Assembly: GCA_023259055.1 (NCBI GenBank)
Contig: JAHFQZ010000001.1
Span: 186,001 to 250,000, forward strand
Length of the DNA: 64,000 nucleotides
Reading direction: 5' to 3'
From: Nitrosomonadales bacterium
Lineage (GTDB): Bacteria > Pseudomonadota > Gammaproteobacteria > Burkholderiales > Gallionellaceae
Below the pieces are notes generated by a model. It had not been told where the DNA came from. It saw only the letters and a program-made list of their open reading frames with translations, and ran no database searches. Each line of letters begins with the position of its first letter. The first letter of the stretch is position 1. The position numbers and the translations under genes are program-made. Below are positions 36,729 to 46,499 of the stretch, piece after piece.

Positions 36729-37688
36729 TTATTTTGCTGCTTTCTCTGGTGTTGCTGGAGTTGGTGCTGCAACTGCGACTTCCGGGGTGGAGTCAACCTG
36801 ACCGCCACCAAATTTGTATACATATACCGCCAGTTTCTTGATTTCGGCATCGCTCAGCTTGGCGGCTTTTTTGAAGTCGGGCATCTGGGCGATCCGTGCT
36901 TGCGGGTCACCGGAGTTCACGCCGTAGGTAATGGTGTGCTTGATGCCTTCCAAAGAGCCGTCAAAACGCCAGATTTTGTCAGTCAAGTTGGCTGAACCCA
37001 TCGCTTGTATACCGTGCTCATCTGTGCCATGACAAGCGGTACAGTCGCTTTCCATGAACACTTTTTTACCAGCGGCAACCGCAGGATCAGCATCGGCCTT
37101 ATCCTTGCCCTCTTCGCTCAACGCCTTGACGAACTTCGCCACATCGTCGATTTGCTGTTCCTTCAGGGTATCTTTGTGTGCAACCATCATCCCCTGGCGG
37201 CCACCGGCAATGGTTTCGTAAATGTTGTCAATCTTGCCGCCGTACAGCCAATCATCATCATTCAAAATAGGCGCGAACAAACCGTCCTTGCCCTTGGTAC
37301 CAGCGCCATTCTGGCCGTGACAGGCTGCACAGTTATCGCCAAACAACACCTTGCCGGAACGTTTTATATACTCGGTCAGCTCGCTGTCTGCAAGTATAGC
37401 TGCCGGTGTCATGTCCTTGAGTTTGGCTTCAAACTTGCCGCGTGCCGCATCCACTTCACCCTTGTCTGCTTCCATTTCCTTGATCGCCGACCATCCGCCG
37501 ACACCCTTGAAGAAGCTCGAAGCAAACGGAACGGAGGGGTAGTAGATCCAGTACACCACCACAAATAACGCACTGGCAGTCAGACCCAGCATCCACCATT
37601 TGGGCGGCTGGTTGGTGAAGTCCGCCAAGTCATCGTCCCACAAGTGCCCTGTCGTCGGAACACCCGATACATCGTGTTTTTCACTCAT
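36729..37688 (-). CDS. ccoP: cbb3 oxidase di-heme subunit CcoP
   Basis: Membrane-anchored c-type cytochrome of the cbb3 oxidase that receives electrons from soluble cytochromes. 319 residues: N-terminal helix (about 32-51), CcoP signature (H-L-W-D-D-D, N-Q-P-P-K-W-W), and heme sites C-A-A-C-H (120-124) and C-T-A-C-H (216-220). The C-terminal tail is Ala/Pro/Thr-rich. Its start overlaps the ccoQ stop (ATGA). Confidence 0.96.
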   Translation of the reverse strand: MSEKHDVSGVPTTGHLWDDDLADFTNQPPKWWMLGLTASALFVVVYWIYYPSVPFASSFFKGVGGWSAIKEMEADKGEVDAARGKFEAKLKDMTPAAILADSELTEYIKRSGKVLFGDNCAACHGQNGAGTKGKDGLFAPILNDDDWLYGGKIDNIYETIAGGRQGMMVAHKDTLKEQQIDDVAKFVKALSEEGKDKADADPAVAAGKKVFMESDCTACHGTDEHGIQAMGSANLTDKIWRFDGSLEGIKHTITYGVNSGDPQARIAQMPDFKKAAKLSDAEIKKLAVYVYKFGGGQVDSTPEVAVAAPTPATPEKAAK

Positions 37689-37894
37689 CTTTTTTCTCCC
37701 ACATTGATATGGCCTTCATCATCCAACGCCATGCTGCGCTGGGACTCGAACGTTTCCTTGTTAGCCGGTCGGAATACCATGACATAAACTGCCACCATGC
37801 CGATAAATGCGATCAGGGAAAAGAACACCCCGATCCAGTCATTCACAGACATGGCGGCAACGTCCATGCCAAGTAGCCCCAGCAACCTAGTCAC
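37685..37894 (-). CDS. ccoQ: cbb3 oxidase small subunit CcoQ
   Basis: Single-helix subunit ([19 protein letters not shown]) followed by [10 protein letters not shown]. The longest frame uses a GTG that overlaps ccoO by 8 bases. ATGs at 37867 and 37852 would give 60 or 55 residues, nearer the usual CcoQ length, and cannot be excluded. CcoQ stabilises the complex. Confidence 0.85.
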   Translation of the reverse strand: MTRLLGLLGMDVAAMSVNDWIGVFFSLIAFIGMVAVYVMVFRPANKETFESQRSMALDDEGHINVGEKR

Positions 37895-38684
37895 GGTAAT
37901 TCACGCCCTCTTCGAACTTGATGTGATTGCCCAAACCTTGGAGGAAGGCGATCAACGCATCCAGATCGGTCTTGCCTTCCAACTGCGCTTTCGCGCCGTT
38001 GATATAGGCATCAGTGTAGATAGACTTGGGTACTGGATTGAACGGCATTATGGTCATGACCTTCATGGTTTGTACCGTCTCGGCCACATCCAGCGGCATT
38101 TTTTCCAGCCAGAAAAAGTTCGGCATCACCGACTCTGGCACCACATCACGCGGATAACGCAGATGGCGGCGATGCCATTCGTCTGAATACTTGCCACCAA
38201 CACGCGCCAAATCCGGGCCGGTGCGCTTGGAACCCCACTGAAAGGTGTGGTCGTACATGGACTCTTCAGCGATCGAGTAATGGCCATAACGGTCTTTCTC
38301 GTCACGGAACGGGCGGATCATCTGCGAATGGCACAAATAACAGCCTTCGCGAATGTAAATCGCACGCCCGGCCAACTCCAGCGGCTTGTAGGGACGCACG
38401 CCATCGCCGGGCTGCCAGTCTTCCAGCGTTTTGTGCTCGGACGTAGCAGGATTCCAGACAATCTTGTCCATCGAAATGGAGTTACCCTTGCTGTCTTTGT
38501 GAGCCGTACTGTTATAAGTGCCGTCCCCGCCACTCATCGCGGTATTCGGCAAATAGAACAACGGCACGATTTCCACGATACCTCCTATCGCCACGGCGAT
38601 AGCGGTCATTACAAACATCAGGAGGGTGTTGCGCTCGATCTTGTCCTGGAATTTGGTTGAATAAATTTTGTCGTGATCAGACAT
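37887..38684 (-). CDS. ccoO: cbb3 oxidase mono-heme subunit CcoO
   Basis: Membrane-anchored cytochrome c that links CcoP to the CcoN active site. 265 residues: N-terminal helix (about 21-45) and a heme c motif C-Y-L-C-H (115-119) followed by S-Q-M-I-R-P-F, the CcoO fingerprint, with the sixth-ligand Met in that segment. Lies 10 bases after ccoN. Confidence 0.96.
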   Translation of the reverse strand: MSDHDKIYSTKFQDKIERNTLLMFVMTAIAVAIGGIVEIVPLFYLPNTAMSGGDGTYNSTAHKDSKGNSISMDKIVWNPATSEHKTLEDWQPGDGVRPYKPLELAGRAIYIREGCYLCHSQMIRPFRDEKDRYGHYSIAEESMYDHTFQWGSKRTGPDLARVGGKYSDEWHRRHLRYPRDVVPESVMPNFFWLEKMPLDVAETVQTMKVMTIMPFNPVPKSIYTDAYINGAKAQLEGKTDLDALIAFLQGLGNHIKFEEGVNYRD

Positions 38685-38694
38685 GTTTCACTCC

Positions 38695-40125
38695 TTATGC
38701 TTTGGCAGGAACGGCGTTAACTCCGCGCACGGCACTTGCCTGGCGCACAGTCATAACGATGTTGTATAGCGCTATCCAGGTTCCCAGATTGAAGATTATT
38801 CCGCCGATAGCGCGCATCACATAATACGGATGCATCTCGGAAACCGACTCAACAAAGGTGTGGGTCAAGGTGCCGTATTCGTCGTAATCGCGCCACATCA
38901 GACCCTGCATGATGCCGGATACCCACATCGCCACGATGTAAACCACCGTTCCGATAGTTGCCAGCCAAAAGTGCACGTTCACCAGGTTATCGGAATACAT
39001 TTCGGTATTCCACAGCTTCTTGACCATGTGGTAAATCGCGCCGAAGGAAACCATCGCCACCCAGCCCAACGCACCGGAGTGCACGTGACCGATGGTCCAG
39101 TCGGTGTAGTGAGACAGGGCATTCACAGTCTTTATCGACATCACCGGGCCTTCAAAAGTAGACATTGCATAGAACGCCAGGGATACCACCAGAAAACGCA
39201 GGATGTAGTCGGTGCGCAGCTTGTCCCATGCACCGGACAGCGTCATCATGCCGTTCATCGCGCCACCCCAGGACGGGATGATCATCGCCAGAGAAACAGC
39301 GGCACCCAAGGAACCCGTCCAGTCAGGCAACGCGGTGTATTGCAGATGGTGTGCGCCCAGCCACACATAGCCAAAGGTCAGCGCCCAGAAGTGCAGTACA
39401 GACAGGCGATAGGAGAACACCGGACGACCTGACTGCTTGGGCACGAAGTAATACATGATGCCCAGAAAACCGCCAGTCAGGAAGAAGCCCACAGCATTGT
39501 GGCCCCACCACCACTGGATCATTGCATCCTGCACGCCGGAGTAGATGGAGTAAGACGTGGTCAGGCTGACCGGGATAGCCAGGCTGTTCACGACGTGCAG
39601 GTAAGTGATCATGACGATCATGCCCATCGTGAACCAGTTTGACACATAGATATGCGAAGTCTTGCGAATCGCTACAGTCATGATGTGATTCAAACCAAAC
39701 GACAGCCAAACCACCGCAATCATGATATCAATCGGCCACGCCAGTTCGGCATATTCCTTGCCTTGGGTTATTCCCAGTGGCAGAGTGATCACCGCCAATA
39801 CGATGATCAGATTCCAGCCCCAGAAGGTGAACCACGCCAAACCATTGCTCCATAGCTTGGTCGCGCCGGTGCGCTGTACCATGTAGAAACCGGTAGCCAT
39901 CAGCACACATCCGCCGAATGCAAAAATCACCGCGTTGGTATGCAGCGGTCGCAAACGCCCAAAAGTAAGGTACGGAATATCGAGGTTCATAAACGGCCAC
40001 GCCAGTTCCGACGCGATCCACACGCCTATCAGTGTGCCTACCACAGCGTAAATAGCGGCCGCGATGGTGAACCATCGGACTACCTCCATATCATATTTAA
40101 TCGGTGTCGCTTGAGTCGCTTCCAC
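38695..40125 (-). CDS. ccoN: cbb3 oxidase catalytic subunit CcoN
   Basis: C-type heme-copper oxygen reductase of high oxygen affinity; 12 helices, 476 residues. The CuB ligands are visible in W-W-G-H-N-A-V and G-A-H-H-L-Q-Y. The cross-linking Tyr typical of C-family enzymes sits six residues before the His pair (G-Y-V-W-L-G-A-H-H). Heme ligands are near H-S-G-A-L-G-W and the N-terminal L-H-T-N-A. This intact Tyr contrasts with the HCO at 58698. An FNR-type promoter precedes it. Confidence 0.97.
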   Translation of the reverse strand: MEATQATPIKYDMEVVRWFTIAAAIYAVVGTLIGVWIASELAWPFMNLDIPYLTFGRLRPLHTNAVIFAFGGCVLMATGFYMVQRTGATKLWSNGLAWFTFWGWNLIIVLAVITLPLGITQGKEYAELAWPIDIMIAVVWLSFGLNHIMTVAIRKTSHIYVSNWFTMGMIVMITYLHVVNSLAIPVSLTTSYSIYSGVQDAMIQWWWGHNAVGFFLTGGFLGIMYYFVPKQSGRPVFSYRLSVLHFWALTFGYVWLGAHHLQYTALPDWTGSLGAAVSLAMIIPSWGGAMNGMMTLSGAWDKLRTDYILRFLVVSLAFYAMSTFEGPVMSIKTVNALSHYTDWTIGHVHSGALGWVAMVSFGAIYHMVKKLWNTEMYSDNLVNVHFWLATIGTVVYIVAMWVSGIMQGLMWRDYDEYGTLTHTFVESVSEMHPYYVMRAIGGIIFNLGTWIALYNIVMTVRQASAVRGVNAVPAKA

Positions 40126-40270
40126 AGTATCCCCCTCAGAACCAAGTTAATGACATGTGCTAATTTCCCCTCCAACCGCGAGACAAATAACACACTTCCT
40201 CATTACATCTTTAACAACCCCACAGATACGCCACAAAACAGCAAATTCAGCCTTCGCCGCAATATTTCAT

Positions 40271-40312
40271 AACATAACTGCAAACACGCATGCGTTCACT
40301 GATGTGCGTCAA
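40271..40312 (-). promoter_or_regulatory. FNR-dependent class II promoter of ccoNOQP
   Basis: Read on the minus strand, TTGACGCACATCAG (40312-40299) matches the FNR consensus at 8 of 10 positions, and TATGTT (40276-40271) is a good -10 box. The site centre falls about 41.5 bases before the predicted start near 40264, which is the exact class II geometry. Two FNR genes in the window could supply the activator. Confidence 0.72.
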
Positions 40313-40376
40313 CCAAACTGCATTTTTACACCCGCAAATCCGACCAAAAAAGTCGGAAGATGCTGGCACAAACAGG

Positions 40377-41138
40377 CTAGCCGCGAGCGATAGCCTTGAG
40401 ACGAGCCAGATCAAGAATCTTCACTTGCCGCCTTTCGGTGGTCAGCAGTCCATCATCCTGAAAACGAGTGAACACGCGGCACACGGTTTCCTCGGCCATG
40501 CCGAGGTAATTGCCGATGTCGCTGCGTGACATGCTCAAGTTGAACTTGGTGGGAGAGTAACTACGTTTCTGAAAGCGCCGGGAAAAGCCCAGCAAAAAAG
40601 TTGCCAAACGCTCATCGGCATTCTTCTTCCCGAGCAATAGCATCAGTTCGTGATTGTCGAGAATTTCCTGGCTCATGATATTGATCACCTGCTGGCGCAC
40701 GGATGGAACATCCTCGCAGTACTTTTTCAGCACGTCGATGGGGACTTCGCACACCATTGTGGTTTCCAGCACCCTGGCTTCGCTGGCAGAGTAAATGGCG
40801 GCAACGGAGCCCAGACCGAGCAATTCTCCGGAAATGTGAAATCCGGTAATTTGCATCCGGCCATCATCCGTCATCACATAAGTTTTAACGGAGCCGCTGC
40901 GGATTGCAAAAATATCGCGCTGTGGTTCGCCTGCCCGATAGAGCACATCGCCACGCTTGTACAACTTGCGGAATTTGACGATTGTTTCCGGCAGGCTAAG
41001 ATCGACATCCGGGCCATTCACCTCGCGGCATAAACCAAAGATTCCGCAATTTTTGCAGGAAATCGGTGAACAAGCTTCATTCGCTGCATCACGCGCGAGC
41101 ACTGACTGATCCGGTATCATCCTTGCAACAGATGTCAT
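40377..41138 (-). CDS. FNR-type oxygen-sensing regulator (second paralogue)
   Basis: CRP/FNR-family regulator directly upstream of ccoNOQP. The cluster ligands C-K-N-C-x5-C and the distal Cys in T-M-V-C-E-V-P are conserved, with one extra Cys five residues earlier as in FNR. The recognition helix E-E-T-V-C-R-V-F has Cys where FNR has Ser. I chose the ATG at 41138 (253 residues); a GTG at 41147 and an ATG at 41120 with GCAAGG before it are alternatives. Probable local activator of the cbb3 genes, like Anr/FixK-type proteins. Confidence 0.9.
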   Translation of the reverse strand: MTSVARMIPDQSVLARDAANEACSPISCKNCGIFGLCREVNGPDVDLSLPETIVKFRKLYKRGDVLYRAGEPQRDIFAIRSGSVKTYVMTDDGRMQITGFHISGELLGLGSVAAIYSASEARVLETTMVCEVPIDVLKKYCEDVPSVRQQVINIMSQEILDNHELMLLLGKKNADERLATFLLGFSRRFQKRSYSPTKFNLSMSRSDIGNYLGMAEETVCRVFTRFQDDGLLTTERRQVKILDLARLKAIARG

Positions 41139-41432
41139 ATTTTTCACCCAAAAGCAATTTCACATAATCAGAACAAACGGGATGTAGACCGAATTTATTC
41201 AGATCAGTTCAAGCCGATTGAACATACCATGTTTCCTGTTCTGGTAGCATCGGATAACAGTTGCCTGCCGGTATTGATGTGCAAGGACATTTTGCACTAC
41301 TTTACGGCAAAAAGGAAATACGATATTCCAACTTATTCAGACGATATATGAAGAGTTCTCCAGCTTTGCCCGGTGCAAGAAGGAAGCCATTCTCTGAAGC
41401 AAGAGCCAAAGGTAGCGCGCAAATATTTCGCG

Positions 41433-42380
41433 CTAAATTTCGGCCACGCCTGTGTTATTTTGGAGCCTAAATAACAGCAACACCAGCGGAACCAGCAACA
41501 GCATCGCAACTGCATTATGCAAGACGGCACCTGCAAGCGACAGCCCGATCGGCCCATTGGAAATACCAAGCACGAACTGAAGCGCAACCAATCCCAGGAT
41601 GGTATTGCCAATCTTGCGCAGCCCTTCCACCGCCATGATTCCTACGGACAGCCAGCTCAGATAGAGAACTGCAAGCAGCGCGCCTATCCGGTGCATCCAG
41701 TGAATTGCCGTCAGTTGCTCAACGGATAGCGGTGCAGTGGAGTTAGTCAGGTTGTATGAAAAATCCATCGGTGGCAGCAGTGAGCCTTTGCAGAGTGGAA
41801 AATCAGTGCAGGCAAGTGCAGCGAAATTGGAGCTGACCCAACCGCCGAGCAGTATCTGAACCATCAGCAGCAAAAAACCAAGCCACGAAAAAGTGCGCCA
41901 CTTCCGGGCCTCGACAGCTTCAACTGCACTAGCCGGTGTCATCAGGCTCAGCGCAATCCACATCAATAGTGTCAGCATGGCAATCCCGCCCGCCAGATGC
42001 ACCAAGACGATGACCGCTCGCGGCAGATGGTAAAAAGACCAGACACCGAACACAGCCATGAACACCATTAATACCAGATATAAAGTTGGAAGCAATGGCG
42101 ATTGCCGCAACCCATTGCGATTCTTCCACGAAAGTGCGCAAACTGCGACGGCCAGAATACCCAGCAACTGCACCACTTGGCTGTGCAGCTTCCATTGCCA
42201 TGAAGCATGTCCGCGCGCGGCTCCGGTCTGAGGCTTCTGCCTTTCTTTCAATGCATTTTCCTCATAGCAGGCAGGCCAGTTGGAACAGCTCAGGCCGGCA
42301 TCGGAAAGCCGGGCATAAGCACTCAGGACAACGGCGAAAAAGGTGAGCAAACAAGTCGCCTGAACAAGTTTTAGATACAT
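41433..42380 (-). CDS. CtaA/Cox15-family heme A synthase-like protein (first paralogue)
   Basis: 315-residue membrane protein with about eight helices. The Cox15/CtaA landmarks are present: R-L-S-D-A-G-L-S-C-S-N-W-P-A-C-Y with its cysteine pair, A-L-A-C-T-D-F-P-L-C-K-G with the second pair, and heme-ligand His in I-H-W-M-H-R. Converts heme O to heme A. I chose the ATG at 42380, which opens the first helix; a GTG at 42419 also exists. cbb3 oxidase does not use heme A, so the client is more likely the HCO at 58698 or an enzyme outside the window. Confidence 0.85.
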   Translation of the reverse strand: MYLKLVQATCLLTFFAVVLSAYARLSDAGLSCSNWPACYEENALKERQKPQTGAARGHASWQWKLHSQVVQLLGILAVAVCALSWKNRNGLRQSPLLPTLYLVLMVFMAVFGVWSFYHLPRAVIVLVHLAGGIAMLTLLMWIALSLMTPASAVEAVEARKWRTFSWLGFLLLMVQILLGGWVSSNFAALACTDFPLCKGSLLPPMDFSYNLTNSTAPLSVEQLTAIHWMHRIGALLAVLYLSWLSVGIMAVEGLRKIGNTILGLVALQFVLGISNGPIGLSLAGAVLHNAVAMLLLVPLVLLLFRLQNNTGVAEI

Positions 42381-42465
42381 GTGATATTTAGTCTGGTCAT
42401 AGTGAAAAAATTGTATCACTTCAAGCGTGACACAGAACCCGGTGAATCAACTGTTTTCCTGGGCC

Positions 42466-43077
42466 TTATTTTTGGCAACCGCTATTATTAACGCTTCGGT
42501 CCGGCATGATGGTTTTACAAAATATTGCGCCCTCCAGAATGGTGCTGCGCAAATCGGTACCGACCAGGGTAGCCTCCGTAAGATCGACGCGCGTGAGGTT
42601 GGTATTGGCAAAAAGGGTCATGATAAATACCGCTCCTTTTGCGTTGGCGCCTGTCAGATCGGCCCCTTTAAGATTGGCCAGTGAACAATCAGCGCCTGCA
42701 AGGTTGGCCTCCCTGAGGTTGGCATCCGGCAAAGAGCTTTGTGACAAATTGGCTTTGGCAAGATTCGCATGCGATAAATTTGCGCCTGTCATATATGTTT
42801 CTGAAAGGTTGGTTCCAGACAGGTTGGCGCCGGATAAATCTGCTCTTATCAGGTTAGCCTCCGTGATTCTGTCGGCGCTCAGATTGGCGCCCGACAGATT
42901 GGCACCTGACAGGTCGGCACCAGACAAATTTGACTTGGTCAGATCAGTACCGGAAAGATTGACGCCCTGGCAATTTGTTTTTCGTTTGATCAGGCAACCA
43001 TTGACAGTTTGCTGCGCCTCGACTGAGGAGGCAAACATAACAGCGATAATTAATAACCCACTAGCAAATACTTTCAC
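42466..43077 (-). CDS. Exported pentapeptide-repeat protein
   Basis: 203 residues. A signal peptide (VKVFASGLLIIAVMFASSVEA) precedes about 25 A(D/N)LxG-type pentapeptides that should fold into a right-handed quadrilateral beta-helix, capped by two cysteine-containing ends (N-G-C-L-I-K-R-K-T-N-C and S-G-C-Q-K). The start is the GTG at 43077, with AGAGGA five bases before it; the ATG further upstream has no ribosome site and would bury the signal peptide. It lies between two CtaA-type genes. Function unknown. Confidence 0.8.
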   Translation of the reverse strand: MKVFASGLLIIAVMFASSVEAQQTVNGCLIKRKTNCQGVNLSGTDLTKSNLSGADLSGANLSGANLSADRITEANLIRADLSGANLSGTNLSETYMTGANLSHANLAKANLSQSSLPDANLREANLAGADCSLANLKGADLTGANAKGAVFIMTLFANTNLTRVDLTEATLVGTDLRSTILEGAIFCKTIMPDRSVNNSGCQK

Positions 43078-43265
43078 GGAATTCCTCTTACACATTTGTA
43101 ACAACGCTACCGGTGGCAGTCTCATGTTAGCCAAACTGTCGTGTAGAATATCACTCTATTGATGACTTTCCGCAAGAATAAGCACACAACATATCCGTTT
43201 GCTCCTCATCCAGAATTCCTGCCACACACCGGAAATATCCAAATGCCTGACATGGAAAATAAATC

Positions 43266-44348
43266 TTGTTGATTCAACTAGCCATCATGGGAATGCTGGC
43301 GGCACTGTTGCCGCTGGCAATTGTCTGGGTATCGAATGACACCGACAAATACCGCAAACTGATATGGGTCACGTTATTTCTCACGTTCGATCTGATCATG
43401 TTCGGCGCATTCACACGGCTGACCGATTCCGGTCTCGGATGCCCGGATTGGCCCGGCTGTTACGGACAGGCCAATCCGCTACAGGCACATGCCGATATCA
43501 GCGCCGCCGAAGCCGCGATGCCGACCGGCCCGGTGACAGTCATGAAAGCATGGGTCGAAATGATACATCGCTACTTTGCCATGGGTATCGGCGTGTTAAT
43601 CGTCGCGATGATGGTAATCGCTTGGCGCAAGTGGCTGCAATCAGGCCGCAAGGAAAACAGGTTTTCGCCGGTTTTCCCAACGGTCATATTTGGATTCGTC
43701 TGCCTTCAGGGTGCTTTCGGCGCATGGACCGTCACGATGAAATTACAACCGGTCATCGTGACTATTCACCTGCTGCTGGGTATGTCATTGCTGGCACTTT
43801 TGACCTGGTTCGGCGCTCGCCAAAGCAATCATTCTTTGATATCAAAATTGGCAGCTCCGCTACGCATACCGGCGGCTCTGGCTGCCGTGCTGCTATTGAT
43901 TCAAATCGCGCTCGGGGGCTGGGTCAGCACCAACTATGCTGCTCTGGCTTGTTCAGATTTTCCGCTATGCAAAGGATCACTATTTCCGCAAATGGATTTT
44001 ACCAACGGTTTCACGCTATGGCGTGATTTGGGCATGACTGCCAAAGGCGAATATCTGCCCTTCCCTGCATTGATCGCGATCCACTGGATGCATCGCGCTT
44101 TCGCCTTTGTCGTGATTCTGGCGGTTGCCAGCGTGGCATTCGCCGCACTCAAAATTGAAGGCTTGCGCAATACCGCACGCTCGCTTCTGGTCATGATTGC
44201 CGTGCAATTCACCACCGGCGCCTTGACCGTATTCCTGGACTTTCCGCTGGCATTGGCCGTCATGCATAACGGCGGTGCGGCACTTCTCCTGCTATTGCTG
44301 GTATCGTTAAACTATAAAATTCGATCCGCAACCAAAACTGCTAACTGA
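43266..44348 (+). CDS. CtaA/Cox15-family heme A synthase-like protein (second paralogue)
   Basis: 360 residues, about eight helices, with R-L-T-D-S-G-L-G-C-P-D-W-P-G-C-Y, A-L-A-C-S-D-F-P-L-C-K-G and I-H-W-M-H-R, plus E-M-I-H-R-Y for the other heme site. The D-S-G-L-G-C-P-D-W-P-G-C signature is closer to standard betaproteobacterial CtaA than the first paralogue, so this may be the main heme A synthase. The start is a TTG (43266) with a weak GGAA before it; the ATG at 43287 is the alternative. A terminator follows. Confidence 0.87.
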   Translation: MLIQLAIMGMLAALLPLAIVWVSNDTDKYRKLIWVTLFLTFDLIMFGAFTRLTDSGLGCPDWPGCYGQANPLQAHADISAAEAAMPTGPVTVMKAWVEMIHRYFAMGIGVLIVAMMVIAWRKWLQSGRKENRFSPVFPTVIFGFVCLQGAFGAWTVTMKLQPVIVTIHLLLGMSLLALLTWFGARQSNHSLISKLAAPLRIPAALAAVLLLIQIALGGWVSTNYAALACSDFPLCKGSLFPQMDFTNGFTLWRDLGMTAKGEYLPFPALIAIHWMHRAFAFVVILAVASVAFAALKIEGLRNTARSLLVMIAVQFTTGALTVFLDFPLALAVMHNGGAALLLLLLVSLNYKIRSATKTAN

Positions 44349-44353
44349 ATCGA

Positions 44354-44379
44354 ACAAAACACCGCTAGCGGTGTTTTGT
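44354..44379 (+). terminator. Intrinsic terminator after the second ctaA-like gene
   Basis: Perfect 13-bp palindrome ACAAAACACCGCT/AGCGGTGTTTTGT with A-rich and T-rich flanks, starting 5 bases after the stop. It can act on both strands and also ends the convergent lipoprotein transcript. Confidence 0.88.
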
Positions 44380-44423
44380 TTGTTGGCCGGCATGTCTATG
44401 ACCCAAACCTGAACTTGTATTAC

Positions 44424-45104
44424 TTACTTTGAGGCCGCCTTCGCGTCTGGCTTTTTCGGGGAAACATGGGTCAGCCTTACATTGAGAGCTTCGCTTTTTT
44501 CAGCGACGTAATCGCCACCTTGATCAAAGCGCCATACCCAAGCGCCGGCGCGTCTGGTTTTGAACGTAGTATCAGTCCAGTATTTCCCAGCCTGAGATTC
44601 CGGAAAAAACGCTTTTGGAAGGGTAGGTCCGGGGAGTGGGATGCTGGTATCTATTATAGTGTTTAACTCAAAACGGCTAGGCAGATACCAATCAGTCAGG
44701 CCGCAAAGTCTTATTGCATTAACCGCCTTGATGTAGGAATCGGTATCGCAATTGCTGCCGGCACATACCCCACCCTTGTCCTTGCCCGCGTAACCGCCAT
44801 TGGTGTTTTGATCAGGGTCGTACCAGCTGTAAGTATTGTTGATATTCTGCAAACCGGGTTCGGGAGTTTTTACTTCCCAGGTCAGGCCTGATTGATTATC
44901 ACGCACGCAGGCCCATGGTTTTTTGACATAGTCGCTGCCGTCATTCTCGCTGCCATCCTGATTGATACGAGTCATGTCGAATACATATGGCTTGGGATTG
45001 AGCTTATCGCCGCAACCAGTCATTGCAAGGGAACACAGCATCAGCAAAATAATACCGTTACAAGAAAAGGTTAAGCTCTTTGGCAGCATGTTATTTTTGA
45101 CCAT
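44424..45104 (-). CDS. DUF1566-like (Lcl domain) lipoprotein
   Basis: 226 residues. A lipoprotein signal (MVKNNMLPKSLTFSCNG, hydrophobic core, lipobox A-M-T-G-C) is followed by a domain with D-N-Q-S-G-L-T-W-E-V and L-C-G-L-T-D-W-Y-L-P-S-R-F-E-L, the fingerprint of DUF1566/Lcl C-terminal domains found in bacterial surface proteins. I set the start at 45104, since 19 further upstream codons would only lengthen the leader. Function unknown; probably exposed at an envelope membrane. Confidence 0.78.
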   Translation of the reverse strand: MVKNNMLPKSLTFSCNGIILLMLCSLAMTGCGDKLNPKPYVFDMTRINQDGSENDGSDYVKKPWACVRDNQSGLTWEVKTPEPGLQNINNTYSWYDPDQNTNGGYAGKDKGGVCAGSNCDTDSYIKAVNAIRLCGLTDWYLPSRFELNTIIDTSIPLPGPTLPKAFFPESQAGKYWTDTTFKTRRAGAWVWRFDQGGDYVAEKSEALNVRLTHVSPKKPDAKAASK

Positions 45105-45275
45105 TGTAATTGGTGAACCTGAAAATAAATGCCAAATTCTCATTTGGCAGGGCGCGTGCATTATCAGTTAATTGTACCGATTGTTCAATGCGCGGGGAGT
45201 CTATGCCATCGCACGCATCAAGAGTTGCTCTTAAAAATAATCCGAATGTGTGCAATCAAAGTAATTTTTAATTTG

Positions 45276-46346
45276 TTATCCAGCAGGCAATAGCTGCGCT
45301 TTGAGCCATTCTGCTACCTGACTCACGCCTTCTGGAATAACCGGCTTCAGACGAGATGCCTTCCAGATTTCTTCCAGCGAATCTTCAATCTTTCCCCTTT
45401 CCAAATCATTTCGCGATACTTCACGGCACAGGCCGTGCTGCTGCAGCCATCCATTCAGGGCGGGCGATTCCGGCCAGTCGGCGCGGTTGGCATAGAGCAC
45501 CCGCACACCGCTGCAAGCGGCTTCGACGAAACTGCCGTAGCCCGGCTTGCAGATCAGCGCATCACTGCTGGCGAGCAGATCGCTGAAATTCATCGGCAAG
45601 GATTCGATGACGATTGCATCGGGATGTTCGACCCGCCAGCCTTGCTGCACCAGCCAGCGCACACCATCGATACGTGGCCAGCGTTCGATCGGCAAGCGGC
45701 TGGTAATACCGCCCAGGCTGACCAGCACCAGCCTCTCTTCCTTCGACAACATCAAGTGTCGGTCAAGCTCATCGCGCCGGTTGCTTCCGACAGCAGCAAT
45801 GGGTGCAACTGGAACGAGATTAGGCAGACGCTCCATCGCCATGCCGGGTGTTGCGCGCAGAAAGGCATCGGCGCAGGCGTAACAGGATTGAATTTGCATG
45901 GCGATTGCGTCATCCCCGCAATAGTGCCGGTAGATATCCGCCCAGTTCAGTGAACACAACGCGGCATTCGGAATGCCCGCCCGCTGCGCACCCGCCAGCG
46001 GCAGATAGCCGACGTTGGATAACACCATGTCCGCACCGAGTGCGAGCAGCAGATGCGTTTCATCAGCGACGCGCACTTCCCAGTTCGCGTGAAAGGCGCG
46101 ATAGGCCGAACAACTGTCCTCGACGCAAACATCCAGCGCCGAAGACATCACCATGCCGATATCGCCCTCGCTGGGCAGATAAGCAAACGGCGCATGGATG
46201 CGCGAACGCAGATGGGAAATCGGCACGGCTGAGCGCACTGTCATGCGCAACTCCGGCATCCGCTGTTGTAGCAGATTCAGGATCGGCGCGGTCTGCGCGA
46301 CATGGCCGAAGCCATGACCGGAGATGGAAACGACGAGGTGGGGCAT
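45276..46346 (-). CDS. Glycosyltransferase-like protein (GT-B fold, MurG/GT28 type)
   Basis: 356 residues. The N-terminus V-V-S-I-S-G-H-G-F-G-H-V is a glycine loop typical of GT-B acceptor domains. The C-terminal half has L-V-S-L-G-G and I-C-K-P-G-Y-G-S-F-V-E-A-A, like the donor-binding site of MurG and related UDP-sugar transferases. No membrane segment or signal is visible. The substrate cannot be inferred from its neighbours, a lipoprotein and msrB. Confidence 0.65.
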   Translation of the reverse strand: MPHLVVSISGHGFGHVAQTAPILNLLQQRMPELRMTVRSAVPISHLRSRIHAPFAYLPSEGDIGMVMSSALDVCVEDSCSAYRAFHANWEVRVADETHLLLALGADMVLSNVGYLPLAGAQRAGIPNAALCSLNWADIYRHYCGDDAIAMQIQSCYACADAFLRATPGMAMERLPNLVPVAPIAAVGSNRRDELDRHLMLSKEERLVLVSLGGITSRLPIERWPRIDGVRWLVQQGWRVEHPDAIVIESLPMNFSDLLASSDALICKPGYGSFVEAACSGVRVLYANRADWPESPALNGWLQQHGLCREVSRNDLERGKIEDSLEEIWKASRLKPVIPEGVSQVAEWLKAQLLPAG

Positions 46347-46499
46347 TTTGCGGATGTCTTCAAATTACTTGGAATACAGAGTTTACCGTGAGTGGAGAAA
46401 GGATTCGACTCCGGCGCTTCAGGGTAGTAAGCTATTTTGAATGGCGCGCGACTTCATGGGTGAATGCGCCATTTTTCTCCACACAGTCAGGAGGATGCC

